Origin: Aldehydirespirator sp965200005
Lineage (GTDB): Bacteria; Actinomycetota; Acidimicrobiia; Acidimicrobiales; Aldehydirespiratoraceae
Direction of reading: 5' to 3'
DNA: 64,000 nt
Assembly: GCA_965200005.1 (NCBI GenBank)
Contig: OZ241331.1
Coordinates: forward strand, 2,542,001 to 2,606,000
The notes below the pieces were generated by a model. The model had not been told where the DNA came from. It did no database searches and was given only the letters and a program-made list of their open reading frames with translations. Position numbers and translations under genes: made by a program. Shown here piece by piece: positions 35,613 through 44,482 of the stretch (the stretch's first letter is position 1; each line of letters opens with the position of its first letter).

Positions 35613-36796
35613 TGCGGCTACCGGGCCGCCGCCGTGTGGCGGTCACCGGCATGGGTGTCGTGTCCGCAGCCGGGATTGGAACTGAGGCCTACTTTGAAGG
35701 CCTCTGCGGCCCAGCGCCTGTAGGTGATCGCCGTGTAACCGGCTTTCGTCCCATCAACCACTTCGACAGCCCCAAGGAAGCACGCCGGGCCGACCCCTAC
35801 ACGCAGTTCCTGGTAGCGGCTGCCGATGAGGCGCTAGCACAAGCGGGTGACATTGAGGCCGATCCGACCCGCTGCGGCACGCTGATCGGCACCGGTGTCG
35901 GTGGAATCACCACGCTCGAAAAGCAGATCGGCGTGCTCAAGAAGAGGGGCGCACGACGGGTCTCGCCGTTCCTGGTGCCGATGATGATGGCCAACGCCGG
36001 TGGTGCCACCTTGTCGATGCGATACGGCTGGATGGGGCCCTCCGAGTGCATCTCCACGGCGTGTGCCGCCGGCACTCATGCCATCGGCAACGGTGCCCGC
36101 TTGATCGAATCGGGCCGCTGTGACGCCATGTTGGCTGGTGGCTCGGAAGCTCCGTTCACCCCAACTGCGGTCGCAGGATTCACCAACATGACCGCGCTGT
36201 CATCGAGCGGTGTGAGCCGTCCCTTTGACGTGAACCGTGACGGTTTTGTGATGAGTGAAGGCGCAGCTGTTCTGGTTCTCGAGGAGTGGGAGCGCGCCCA
36301 AGCTCGTGGCGCCACGATTCTCGCGGAAGTGCTCGGCTCGGCCTCAACCGCCGACGCGCATCACATCACAGCACCCGCCCCCGGCGGCAGCGGCGCAGTG
36401 CATTGCATGCAACTGGCACTTGAAGACGCTGGCGTTAGCCCTGAAGACGTGGTTCATGTCAACGCTCATGGCACCTCAACCGGGCTTAACGACGCTGCCG
36501 AGGCCGAGGCGCTGTCGAAGGTCTTTGGAACATCGCCCGGGCCCTATGTGACCTCTACAAAAGGCATCACAGGCCATGGTCTTGGAGCTGCGGGAGCGCT
36601 CGAAGCGGTGGCAGTTGTGCTGGCGATGCAAAAGCGTTTGATCCCACCCACTGCGGGCCTTACAGAACTAGATCCCGATCTTGCGCCGATCAGGGTCGTG
36701 GCGCCCGAACCTGCAGCCTGGACTCCGGGCGTGTCGATCTCGAACTCGTTCGGGTTTGGGGGTCACAACGGCACCCTGGTGCTGGGCCCTAGCTAG
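35612..36796 (+). CDS. fabF: Beta-ketoacyl-ACP synthase II
   Basis: 394 aa. It elongates acyl-ACP chains. Active-site Cys in STACAAGTHAIG (about 152), His in VNAHGTSTGLNDAAE (about 291) and GITGHGLGAAGALEA (about 326); the C-terminus SNSFGFGGHNGTLVL is the family end. The start overlaps the acpP stop. Last plus-strand gene of the cluster, convergent with fabZ. Confidence 0.96.
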   Translation: MRLPGRRRVAVTGMGVVSAAGIGTEAYFEGLCGPAPVGDRRVTGFRPINHFDSPKEARRADPYTQFLVAAADEALAQAGDIEADPTRCGTLIGTGVGGITTLEKQIGVLKKRGARRVSPFLVPMMMANAGGATLSMRYGWMGPSECISTACAAGTHAIGNGARLIESGRCDAMLAGGSEAPFTPTAVAGFTNMTALSSSGVSRPFDVNRDGFVMSEGAAVLVLEEWERAQARGATILAEVLGSASTADAHHITAPAPGGSGAVHCMQLALEDAGVSPEDVVHVNAHGTSTGLNDAAEAEALSKVFGTSPGPYVTSTKGITGHGLGAAGALEAVAVVLAMQKRLIPPTAGLTELDPDLAPIRVVAPEPAAWTPGVSISNSFGFGGHNGTLVLGPS

Positions 36797-36871
36797 GAAT
36801 CAGTCACAACAGTTACAAACAGTTAAACGTCTGACTTGTGCTTGACCTGAGCTAGCCAGCGGCCGAGCGAA

Positions 36872-37372
36872 CTAGCTGCGGGGCGGATCCGCGATTATGA
36901 ACATCAACTGGCACTGAGCGGCAACCGCGCCATCAACGAGCGCACGGCCAGCCCCGCGACCCGCCCGGGCTGACAGCCGGATCATCTCTGTTTCGAGTTG
37001 CAACGTGTCGCCTGGAACCACTTGCCGCCGGAAGCGTGCCTTGTCAAGACCGCCAAACAACGGCAGGCGACCGGCGTAACGCTCATGGCTCAAGAGTGCT
37101 ACTGCGCCGAGTTGCGCGATGGCTTCACACATCAACACGCCCGGCAGGGTCGGCCGACCAGGGAAGTGACCGGCAAAGAACGCTTCGTCGCCTCGCAGTT
37201 GCCAGTAGCCCTTAGCGAGCTTGCCGGGGACGAGTTCTGTCACCTCGTCAACAAACAGGAACGGCTGCCGGTGAGCGATTACATCACTAGGTCGTGGCAA
37301 CGCTTGGGCGTGCTCGTCCGCATCACGGCCGTCCGATCCGGCACCAGCCGAAGGGGTCGAAGGAGTGTTCAC
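36872..37372 (-). CDS. fabZ: 3-hydroxyacyl-ACP dehydratase, FabZ family
   Basis: 166 aa hot-dog fold dehydratase. HRQPFLFVDEVTELVPG and the active-site region GHFPGRPTLPGVLMCEAIAQ (His and Glu) are diagnostic. It removes water from 3-hydroxyacyl-ACP, the step missing from the adjacent plus-strand fab genes. Its start overlaps the HU gene stop by 4 nt, so it is translated with HU rather than with fabD-fabF. About 25 extra acidic N-terminal residues precede the domain. Confidence 0.93.
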   Translation of the reverse strand: MNTPSTPSAGAGSDGRDADEHAQALPRPSDVIAHRQPFLFVDEVTELVPGKLAKGYWQLRGDEAFFAGHFPGRPTLPGVLMCEAIAQLGAVALLSHERYAGRLPLFGGLDKARFRRQVVPGDTLQLETEMIRLSARAGRGAGRALVDGAVAAQCQLMFIIADPPRS

Positions 37373-37668
37373 GTCGGCGCCTTGGCGTCTGTTCCATTTA
37401 GGGCGGCTGCCTTGAGTTTGGTGCCTGCTTCGATGCGCACCCCTCGTCGTGCCGGTATCGGCACCTTTGCGCCGGTGCGGATGTTGCGACCGGTGCGGGC
37501 CTTGCGGTCGACCGCGCTGATCTTGAGGTAACCGGTCAGCTTTACTTCCCGATCGCCCGCAACCTCGTCACAGATCAACTCCAGCAGCGCATCAATGCAT
37601 TGCTGAGCCTGACGCTGTGTCAAGTCGGCACGTGCAGCAACGCTGGCAATGACCTCAGATTTATTCAT
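37369..37668 (-). CDS. HU-family DNA-binding protein
   Basis: 99 aa. MNKSEVIASVAARADLTQRQ and the beta-arm region GRNIRTGAKVPIPARRGVRI are typical of HU/IHF. In place of the usual GFG turn it has LTGYLKISAVDRKARTG, a recognisable variant. It is a nucleoid protein, and the first gene of an HU-fabZ unit; the pairing with a fatty acid enzyme is unusual. Confidence 0.92.
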   Translation of the reverse strand: MNKSEVIASVAARADLTQRQAQQCIDALLELICDEVAGDREVKLTGYLKISAVDRKARTGRNIRTGAKVPIPARRGVRIEAGTKLKAAALNGTDAKAPT

Positions 37669-37685
37669 ACCTACGGCGCGCCTTC

Positions 37686-38873
37686 TCAGCGTTTCACGAT
37701 CACTGAGGAACCGTGACCGAACAGCCCCTGATTGATAGTGACGCCAACCTTGGCCCCGTTGACCTGGCGCTGCCCGGCCTCACCTCGCAACTGCCACACG
37801 AGTTCACACACTTGCGCGATTGCTTGAGCAGGTACCGTCTCGCCGAATGCTCCGAGCCCGCCGGAAGGATTAACCGGCAGTCGTCCACCGATGGCGGTGT
37901 CACCATCTCGGAGCATGCCCTCGGCTTCACCCTCATCACAGAACCCGAGTTGCTCATACCAGTCGAGTTCCATGGCTGATGACAGGTCATACACCTCAGC
38001 AACATCAACGTCCGAGGGGCCGAGACCGGCTTCTTCGTAGGACTTGGCAGCTATCGACTTCTTGAAGCCCGTCGGAGACCCAGAAGTTGCTGCCATCGAG
38101 TCAGCAGCGAGATACGGCAAGTCGATGATCGGATCTGGATAGGTCGGCGACACGGTAGAGATGCCAACGACACGAACAGGGTTCAGGTGGCCATGAGCTC
38201 GAGCCCAGTCCATCGACGACACCACCAGAGCGGCCCCGCCATCAGAGGTCGCGCAGATATCGAGCAGGCGCAGGGGATCGGAAACGACAGGGCTGTTGCG
38301 CACATCGTTAAGCCCGTACTCCTTGGTGAAGCGTGCCTTTGGGTTCAGCGCACCGTGTCGCGAGTTCTTGACCTTGACCTGGGCGAAATCGTCGGTGGTG
38401 GCGCCATAGAGGTCGATACGACGCCTGGCGTGAAGCCCGAAATAGGTCGGGTTGGTAGCACCCACGAGTCGGAATCGCAGCCAGTCGATGTCATCGGGCC
38501 GGTCCCCCTCGTTGGGTGCCAGGAAGCCCTTTGGAGTTGTGTCAGCGCCGACCACCAGAGCCACATCACAGGCACCCGAGAGAATCTGTCCCCTAGCGAC
38601 TTGCAGCGCCGTGGCTCCCGAGGCGCATGCCGAGTAGCTGCTTGCGAGTTGAGCGCCTGTGAAGCCCATTGCTCTGGCAAATGTCGAACCGGCGACGTAA
38701 CCCGGGTAGCCGCAGCGAACCGTGATGGCCCCCGACACCATCCCGACGTCGCCATAGTCAACCCCAGCATCGTTGAGGGCTTCGATAGCGGCGGCCACCC
38801 CGTATTGGGTGAAGTTGCGTCCCCACTTACCCCAGGGATGCATCCCAGCTCCAAGGACGGCGATTTCCTGCAC
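37686..38873 (-). CDS. Thiolase-family protein (SCP-x/lipid-transfer type)
   Basis: About 395 aa from GTG at 38873, chosen because GGAGGG stands 6 nt upstream and the sequence VQEIAVLGAGMHPWGKWG starts as family members do; a longer frame to 38951 overlaps the upstream gene. Motifs: SYSACASGATALQVARG (acyl-accepting Cys), NPSGGLGAFGETVPAQA, and NQGLFGHGSSVIV at the C-terminus. Members pair with DUF35 proteins in sterol or acyl-CoA side-chain metabolism. Rv1627c/Rv1628c of M. tuberculosis is the same pair near polA. Substrate unknown. Confidence 0.9.
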   Translation of the reverse strand: MQEIAVLGAGMHPWGKWGRNFTQYGVAAAIEALNDAGVDYGDVGMVSGAITVRCGYPGYVAGSTFARAMGFTGAQLASSYSACASGATALQVARGQILSGACDVALVVGADTTPKGFLAPNEGDRPDDIDWLRFRLVGATNPTYFGLHARRRIDLYGATTDDFAQVKVKNSRHGALNPKARFTKEYGLNDVRNSPVVSDPLRLLDICATSDGGAALVVSSMDWARAHGHLNPVRVVGISTVSPTYPDPIIDLPYLAADSMAATSGSPTGFKKSIAAKSYEEAGLGPSDVDVAEVYDLSSAMELDWYEQLGFCDEGEAEGMLRDGDTAIGGRLPVNPSGGLGAFGETVPAQAIAQVCELVWQLRGEAGQRQVNGAKVGVTINQGLFGHGSSVIVKR

Positions 38874-38875
38874 GC

Positions 38876-39361
38876 TCAACCCTCCGTTGATCTTGAGATG
38901 CCGCGGCCTAAGGGCTTCCCCACCGGCGTGCTCGCAGGTGCCGGGCGCCACTTCCAGACGAGATAGTCGTGCTCATCGTCGCTGTAGAGCGTGTCAATCA
39001 CCAGCTCCATCTCCATGCCGACATGTAAGTCGTCCGGGCGAACGCCCGCGACACACTGACCCAGCACCACCATCTTCTCGACCTCAAGTTCCACCGCGGC
39101 GATCGTTATCGGCTGATAGGGCTCATTTACGACGAACGGCTGCGGTGGTGGGTAGTGGCTCGTTGTGTATGACCACACCCGGCCCCGGCGGCTCAGCAGC
39201 ACTTCTTCTAGTTCGACTGGCCCGATACGCGGATCGGATCCACCGAGATGCTTGGGAAAGAAGTAGGAGTCGGTGCCCGGAAGTCGCCCACCGATCAGCC
39301 TTGGTGCGTCGGAGTCGAGTGTGAACAGTCCGGGCACCGCGGGAACTCGGGTCTTTGTCAT
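38876..39361 (-). CDS. DUF35 / OB-fold protein, thiolase partner
   Basis: About 161 aa from ATG at 39361 (TKTRVPAVPGLFTLD). The frame is open much further upstream, but that part is antisense to the next gene. The DUF35 fold is seen in SYFFPKHLGGSDPRIGPVEL followed by an OB-like stretch (PITIAAVELEVEKMVVLGQC, then VHVGMEMELV-type strand). Canonical members carry a CxxC zinc ribbon at the FFPK position; here the four Cys are absent. It ends 2 bp before the thiolase start and probably forms a complex with it. Confidence 0.8.
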   Translation of the reverse strand: MTKTRVPAVPGLFTLDSDAPRLIGGRLPGTDSYFFPKHLGGSDPRIGPVELEEVLLSRRGRVWSYTTSHYPPPQPFVVNEPYQPITIAAVELEVEKMVVLGQCVAGVRPDDLHVGMEMELVIDTLYSDDEHDYLVWKWRPAPASTPVGKPLGRGISRSTEG

Positions 39362-39478
39362 CGGCCGCTGATGGTACATGCAGCCTGTGTCAGCCGGCGC
39401 GATTAGGCGGCCTCGGGCGGGCGAGTAGCACCACAAAACGCAACAGCGCTGTCTCACGTCACTACTAGGGTTCCCGCC

Positions 39479-40621
39479 ATGAGCGAGTACCGATCCATTT
39501 CGGCCTGGGATGACTACCCGGTGCATCAGACCTCCGAATACGTCAGGCACACAGCCACCTCTGATCGCAATTTCTATGACCGCTACTACTTCTGCATGCA
39601 TCCCTCCGACGGCGAGTACTTCGCCATTTTCGGTCTCGGCCAGTACCCCAACTTGTGTACGACCGATGCCTTTTGCGCCGTGACGCACGGCGATGACCAG
39701 CACATAGTGCGAGCCAGCCGCCCCCTCGGTGACCGCTCCGACACTTCGGTGGGGCCGATACGGGTCGAAGTCATCAAACCGCTGCGCAAGCTGCGGGTCG
39801 TGGTCGAGCCCGACAACCCCGCAGACTCTGCGTTGGCCATGGATGTGACGTGGATCGCCGATATCGATCCATACACCGAACCGCGTCAGTGCCTGCGCGC
39901 TCGAGGCACGGTGGTCTTTGACACGCAACGATTTGCACAACTCGGACGCTGGGAGGGCACTCTCACCGTCGACGGTAGTGACATCGCCGTTTCGCCGGAC
40001 CGCTGCGGTGGTGCGCGTGACCGATCATGGGGCGTGCGGCCGGTCGGCGAGAAACAGCCTGACGGTATGCGCAAGAGCCTTTCGGTTCTTCCCGGGATGT
40101 GGAACTACATGCCCGCCGACTTTGGTGACCACTGGGTTATCTACCTGTGCCATGAACGCCCAGATGGTCACCGGCCGATGCAGACAGGCGTGCGTGTCTG
40201 GAAGGATCCCCGGCGACCTCTCGAGGTGCTGGGTCGCCCTTCGTGGTCACATGACGTCATCTCGGGCACCCGCTTGCTTGCCGGCTCGCACATCACATTT
40301 GACGACGCGCCCGGTGGAGCCATCACCGTTGACGTGGAGCCGCTTGTGACCAACTTCCTTGCTGTTGGCACCGGTTACGGGATTGACGACGACTGGCGAC
40401 ATGGCATGTGGCAAGGCGAGGAACTGGTAGCCCAGGCACTGCATTTCGACGTCAACAAGATCCGCCGTATCGGTCAATACGGAGTGGTTGACTCCTCAGG
40501 CCGGTTCACATATGACGATCCCAAGCGAGGCGCCCAGGTCGGCTACGGGCTCTACGAGCACGGCTTCTTCGGGCCCTTCCCCCAACTCGGACTGCACGAT
40601 CGAGCCGACGTTTTCGCCTAG
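39479..40621 (+). CDS. Unrecognised CrtC/AttH-like beta protein
   Basis: 380 aa, soluble, no signal peptide. Rich in Trp, Tyr and Asp, with alternating beta segments. GGARDRSWGVRPVGEKQPDG in the middle is a motif of lipocalin-like proteins related to hydroxyneurosporene hydratase (CrtC) and to DUF7064/DUF7065 proteins common in actinobacteria that degrade steroids or terpenoids. The divergent 117 bp to the DUF35-thiolase unit suggests a shared promoter region and perhaps a shared lipid-related role. Function unknown; family call is moderate. Confidence 0.55.
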   Translation: MSEYRSISAWDDYPVHQTSEYVRHTATSDRNFYDRYYFCMHPSDGEYFAIFGLGQYPNLCTTDAFCAVTHGDDQHIVRASRPLGDRSDTSVGPIRVEVIKPLRKLRVVVEPDNPADSALAMDVTWIADIDPYTEPRQCLRARGTVVFDTQRFAQLGRWEGTLTVDGSDIAVSPDRCGGARDRSWGVRPVGEKQPDGMRKSLSVLPGMWNYMPADFGDHWVIYLCHERPDGHRPMQTGVRVWKDPRRPLEVLGRPSWSHDVISGTRLLAGSHITFDDAPGGAITVDVEPLVTNFLAVGTGYGIDDDWRHGMWQGEELVAQALHFDVNKIRRIGQYGVVDSSGRFTYDDPKRGAQVGYGLYEHGFFGPFPQLGLHDRADVFA

Positions 40622-40725
40622 AGCCAGCGCATAGCCGGCATCTAGCTTCCACGCATCGTGGCTCGCTACACGTGTGGGCGAACACTCTTCGCTAGCGGCA
40701 CGCTCCTCTATTACATTCGAAGCTG

Positions 40726-43614
40726 ATGTCACAGACACGCACCAAGAGACCAACCTTCGACGATCTGCGTGACCGGCGAGCTTTCCAAAGCCGTCACATC
40801 GGCCCAACAGCTGCAGAAGTCACAGAGATGCTCCGTGTGGTCGGCGTCGCCGACATGGACGAGTTGATCGACAACACGGTTCCACACGATGTGCGACAGC
40901 GTGAGCCCCTGCAGCTGCCCCAGCTCGGCCCGCGCCAGACCGACTACGACGAGATCAGGGCGATGGCCCGCTCGAACCGCCTCGTCGTGTCGATGCTCGG
41001 GATGGGTTATCACCACACGATCACCCCGGCAGTGATCCGCCGCAACGTGTTCGAGAATCCCGGCTGGTACACGGCTTACACGCCTTATCAGCCAGAGATC
41101 TCCCAGGGCCGCCTCGAAGCGCTCCTCAACTTCCAGACCATGGTCTCTGAACTCACGGCCATGGACATCGCCAACGCCTCACTGCTTGATGAAGCAACTG
41201 CTGTGGCCGAAGCCATGACGCTTTTGCACCGGGTGGGGCGGGGCCGTGGCGGCAACCGCTTCGTTGTGGACATCAACTGCCATCCACAGACGATGGCGGT
41301 TGTGTCAACTCGGGCCGAGCCGATCGGGCTTGATGTTGTCACCGATGATCCCGCGACTGCCGATCTCGATGGCGTATTCGCGGTCGTGGTGCAATACCCG
41401 GGAACCACCGGAGCGATACCCGATTTACGGGCCATCATCAAACGAGCCCATGCCGCCAAGACACTTGTCGCGGTAGCGGCCGACCCGCTGGCGCTGTGTG
41501 TGCTCGAACCCCCAGGTGACATGGGCGCCGATGTAGTAGTCGGTTCAACCCAACGTTTCGGTGTGCCAATGAGCTTCGGCGGGCCCCATGCCGCCTACAT
41601 GGCCGTGCGCAAGCGCTACCAGCGGGCCCTTCCCGGGCGCCTCGTTGGCGTATCGAGGGACTCAGCTGGTCGCTCAGCATTGCGGCTGGCGCTACAAACC
41701 CGTGAGCAGCACATCCGCCGTGAACGAGCCACCTCCAACATTTGCACTTCGCAGGTGCTGCTTGCGGTGATGGCTTCGATGTATGCCATCCATCACGGGC
41801 CCGAGGGACTGTCCAAGATCGCTTTGCGGGTTAACCGTGTAGCAGCGATCCTCGCCGAAGGTCTGCGTGAGAACGCTGTGGAGATCGTCCATGACGAGTT
41901 CTTCGACACTGTCTGTGCACGTGTCCCTGGTCGGGCCGACAAGGTGATCGCGGTGGCACTCGCGGGCGGGGTGAACTTGAGGCGTGTCGACGCCGACACG
42001 GTCGCAATGACAGTTGATGAAGCCACCACAAACGTCGAGGTAGAGATCGTCTGGAAAGCCTTCGGTTACCGAGCCGACTTCCGCATCCTTGATCGTCTCG
42101 TTTCCGATCCCCGACCCGAGGCATACCGGCGAACCACCCCGCCGCTGCTGCATCCGATCTTCTCAGCGTTCCGTAGCGAAACCGAACTCGTGCGATACAT
42201 GCGCAAACTGGTCAACCGTGACATAGCGCTCGATCGCTCAATGATCCCGCTGGGTTCATGCACCATGAAGCTCAACGCCGCCATCGAGATGGAACCAGTG
42301 AGCTGGCCCGAGCTAGCGAACATCCACCCGTTCGCGCCGCTTGATCAGACGGTCGGTTACCAGCTCATCATCGACCAGCTTGAGCATTGGCTAGCTGAGA
42401 TCACCGGGTTCGCCGCCGTGTCGCTGCAACCCAACAGCGGCGCCCAGGGAGAACTAGCCGGATTATTGGCGATCCGTTCCTATCACCGCAGCCGCGGCGA
42501 GGCAGGCCGTGACGTTTGCCTGATCCCCTCCTCGGCACACGGCACCAACGCTGCTAGTGCCGTTATGGCGGGCATGCGAGTTGTGGTTGTGGCATGTGAC
42601 GACATGGGCAATGTCGATGTTGATGACCTAAAGCGCAAGGCGGTTGATTACAGCGATCGGCTTGCTGCACTGATGATCACCTACCCCTCAACTCACGGCG
42701 TGTTCGAAACTGCGGTACGCCAGATCTGTGACATCGTGCATGAACACGGTGGCCAGGTTTATCTCGACGGTGCCAACCTCAACGCCATGGTCGGCCTCGC
42801 CCGGCCCCGGCTGTTTGGTGCTGATGTGAGCCATCTCAACTTGCACAAGACGTTCTGCATCCCCCATGGAGGCGGCGGCCCGGGTGTTGGCCCGATCGGC
42901 GTTGGCGAGCACCTGATGGCGTTCATGCCAAACCATCCGCTGGCACCCGTTGCGGGGCCACCCACTGGGCCGGGCCCGATTGCGGCCTCGCCGTGGGGTT
43001 CAGCCGGCATCCTCGCAATCCCCTGGATGTACATCCACATGATGGGCGCAGAAGGACTGCGTCGCGCCACCGAGATAGCGATCCTCAACGCCAACTATGT
43101 GGCTACCAGGCTGCGTGACGCCTACCCGGTTCTGTACACGGGCGCTGAGGGTTACGTAGCCCACGAATGCATCATCGACACTCGTGTACTCAAAGACACG
43201 TGTGGCATCACCGTGGATGACATCTCCAAACGCTTGATCGATTACGGCTTCCATGCGCCGACCATGAGCTTCCCGGTGGCAGGCACGCTCATGATCGAAC
43301 CGACAGAATCCGAGGGCAAGGCTGAACTTGACAGGTTCTGTGATGCCATGCTCGCCATCGCCGAGGAAGCCCGCCGTGTTGGTTCCGGTGAATGGCCCGC
43401 TGCGGACAACCCCCTAGTGAATGCCCCTCACACTTGCGAAGAGGTCACCGCTGATGATTGGACACACCCCTACAAGCGCAGCGAAGCAGCTTTTCCGGAA
43501 GCACAGAGCCGGGAGAACAAGTACTGGGCGCCGGTAGGTCGCATTGACGGCGTCTACGGGGATCGCAACGTGGTCTGCAGTTGCCCACCCATGGAGGAAC
43601 TCGCCGGGCTCTGA
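40726..43614 (+). CDS. gcvP: Glycine dehydrogenase (decarboxylating), P-protein
   Basis: 962 aa, full length with both homologous halves. It decarboxylates glycine and passes the aminomethyl group to lipoylated GcvH. RHIGPTAAEVTEML at the N-terminus, GMGYHHTITPAVIRRN, SMIPLGSCTMKLNA, and the PLP-binding LNLHKTFCIPHGGGGPGVGP (Lys about 707) are diagnostic. GcvT and GcvH are encoded 3.4 to 8 kb away on the other strand, so the system is split into two transcription units. Confidence 0.97.
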   Translation: MSQTRTKRPTFDDLRDRRAFQSRHIGPTAAEVTEMLRVVGVADMDELIDNTVPHDVRQREPLQLPQLGPRQTDYDEIRAMARSNRLVVSMLGMGYHHTITPAVIRRNVFENPGWYTAYTPYQPEISQGRLEALLNFQTMVSELTAMDIANASLLDEATAVAEAMTLLHRVGRGRGGNRFVVDINCHPQTMAVVSTRAEPIGLDVVTDDPATADLDGVFAVVVQYPGTTGAIPDLRAIIKRAHAAKTLVAVAADPLALCVLEPPGDMGADVVVGSTQRFGVPMSFGGPHAAYMAVRKRYQRALPGRLVGVSRDSAGRSALRLALQTREQHIRRERATSNICTSQVLLAVMASMYAIHHGPEGLSKIALRVNRVAAILAEGLRENAVEIVHDEFFDTVCARVPGRADKVIAVALAGGVNLRRVDADTVAMTVDEATTNVEVEIVWKAFGYRADFRILDRLVSDPRPEAYRRTTPPLLHPIFSAFRSETELVRYMRKLVNRDIALDRSMIPLGSCTMKLNAAIEMEPVSWPELANIHPFAPLDQTVGYQLIIDQLEHWLAEITGFAAVSLQPNSGAQGELAGLLAIRSYHRSRGEAGRDVCLIPSSAHGTNAASAVMAGMRVVVVACDDMGNVDVDDLKRKAVDYSDRLAALMITYPSTHGVFETAVRQICDIVHEHGGQVYLDGANLNAMVGLARPRLFGADVSHLNLHKTFCIPHGGGGPGVGPIGVGEHLMAFMPNHPLAPVAGPPTGPGPIAASPWGSAGILAIPWMYIHMMGAEGLRRATEIAILNANYVATRLRDAYPVLYTGAEGYVAHECIIDTRVLKDTCGITVDDISKRLIDYGFHAPTMSFPVAGTLMIEPTESEGKAELDRFCDAMLAIAEEARRVGSGEWPAADNPLVNAPHTCEEVTADDWTHPYKRSEAAFPEAQSRENKYWAPVGRIDGVYGDRNVVCSCPPMEELAGL

Positions 43615-43631
43615 GCTGAACTTCCAAGACC

Positions 43632-44429
43632 ATGGCTGACGCAACTGTTGAACGAGACGGTCACGTGATGATCATCACGATGAACCGTCCCCAGCGGATG
43701 AATGCAATCACCGGCGCGATGTTGATCCGCATGTACGACGCGTATGAGCAGGCATCCGCTGACCCCGATATCCGCTGCATCGTTGTAACCGGAGCAGGAG
43801 GCAACTTCTGTGCGGGAGCCGACCTGCGTGCCATGGCCGGTGACAGCGACGACGCAGATCCGCTAGACAGCCGCGCTCGCATGGCCGAAGACCCCGACAT
43901 CGTGTACAAGGCGTTGTTCCGTCACTACCGACCCTCTGTTCCGATCGTCGCAGCTGTTGAGGGGGTCGCCATTGCAGGCGGAACTGAAATCCTGCAAGCC
44001 ATGGAGATCAGGGTTGCGGGTGAGTCTGCCCGCTTTGGGGTGAGCGAAGCTCGCTGGTCGCTGTACCCGATGGGAGGCTCAGCAGTGCGCTTGCCACGCC
44101 AGATTCCTTATACCCATGCCGCCGAGATCCTGCTGACCGGTAAGCATCTCAGCGCGGCAGAGGCCTTACAGATCGGGTTGATCGGCCACGTAGTCCCGGA
44201 CGACCAGGCCCTAGACAAAGCCATGGAACTAGCTCAAGTTGTGGCGGCCAACGGGCCGTTGGCAACCGCCGCCATCACTCGAACCCTGCACGAATGTGAC
44301 GGCATGGAACTTGATGAGGCGTTGCGACACGAGTGGGACTACGGGCAGGCGGTGTTCCGCTCAAATGACGCCAAGGAAGGCCCTCGTGCGTTTGCTGAGA
44401 AGCGAACCCCGAACTTCACGGGCACCTGA
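43632..44429 (+). CDS. Enoyl-CoA hydratase/isomerase family protein
   Basis: 265 aa crotonase fold. The two oxyanion-hole segments are GGNFCAGADLRAMAG (about 60-73) and EGVAIAGGTEILQAME (about 112-127). It lies 17 bp after gcvP and before mycothione reductase, probably cotranscribed, but no pathway link is evident. It may act in beta-oxidation of acyl-CoA; exact reaction cannot be fixed within this family. Confidence 0.88.
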   Translation: MADATVERDGHVMIITMNRPQRMNAITGAMLIRMYDAYEQASADPDIRCIVVTGAGGNFCAGADLRAMAGDSDDADPLDSRARMAEDPDIVYKALFRHYRPSVPIVAAVEGVAIAGGTEILQAMEIRVAGESARFGVSEARWSLYPMGGSAVRLPRQIPYTHAAEILLTGKHLSAAEALQIGLIGHVVPDDQALDKAMELAQVVAANGPLATAAITRTLHECDGMELDEALRHEWDYGQAVFRSNDAKEGPRAFAEKRTPNFTGT

Positions 44430-44482
44430 GCAACTGAGTACCTGCGTACCTAAACATCTGACCTCGCGATAGGGAGCCTCTG

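Noticed and set aside
39362..39940. Long N-terminal extension of the DUF35 frame
   Set aside because: It is antisense to the well-formed plus-strand gene at 39479, and the family start fits ATG 39361.
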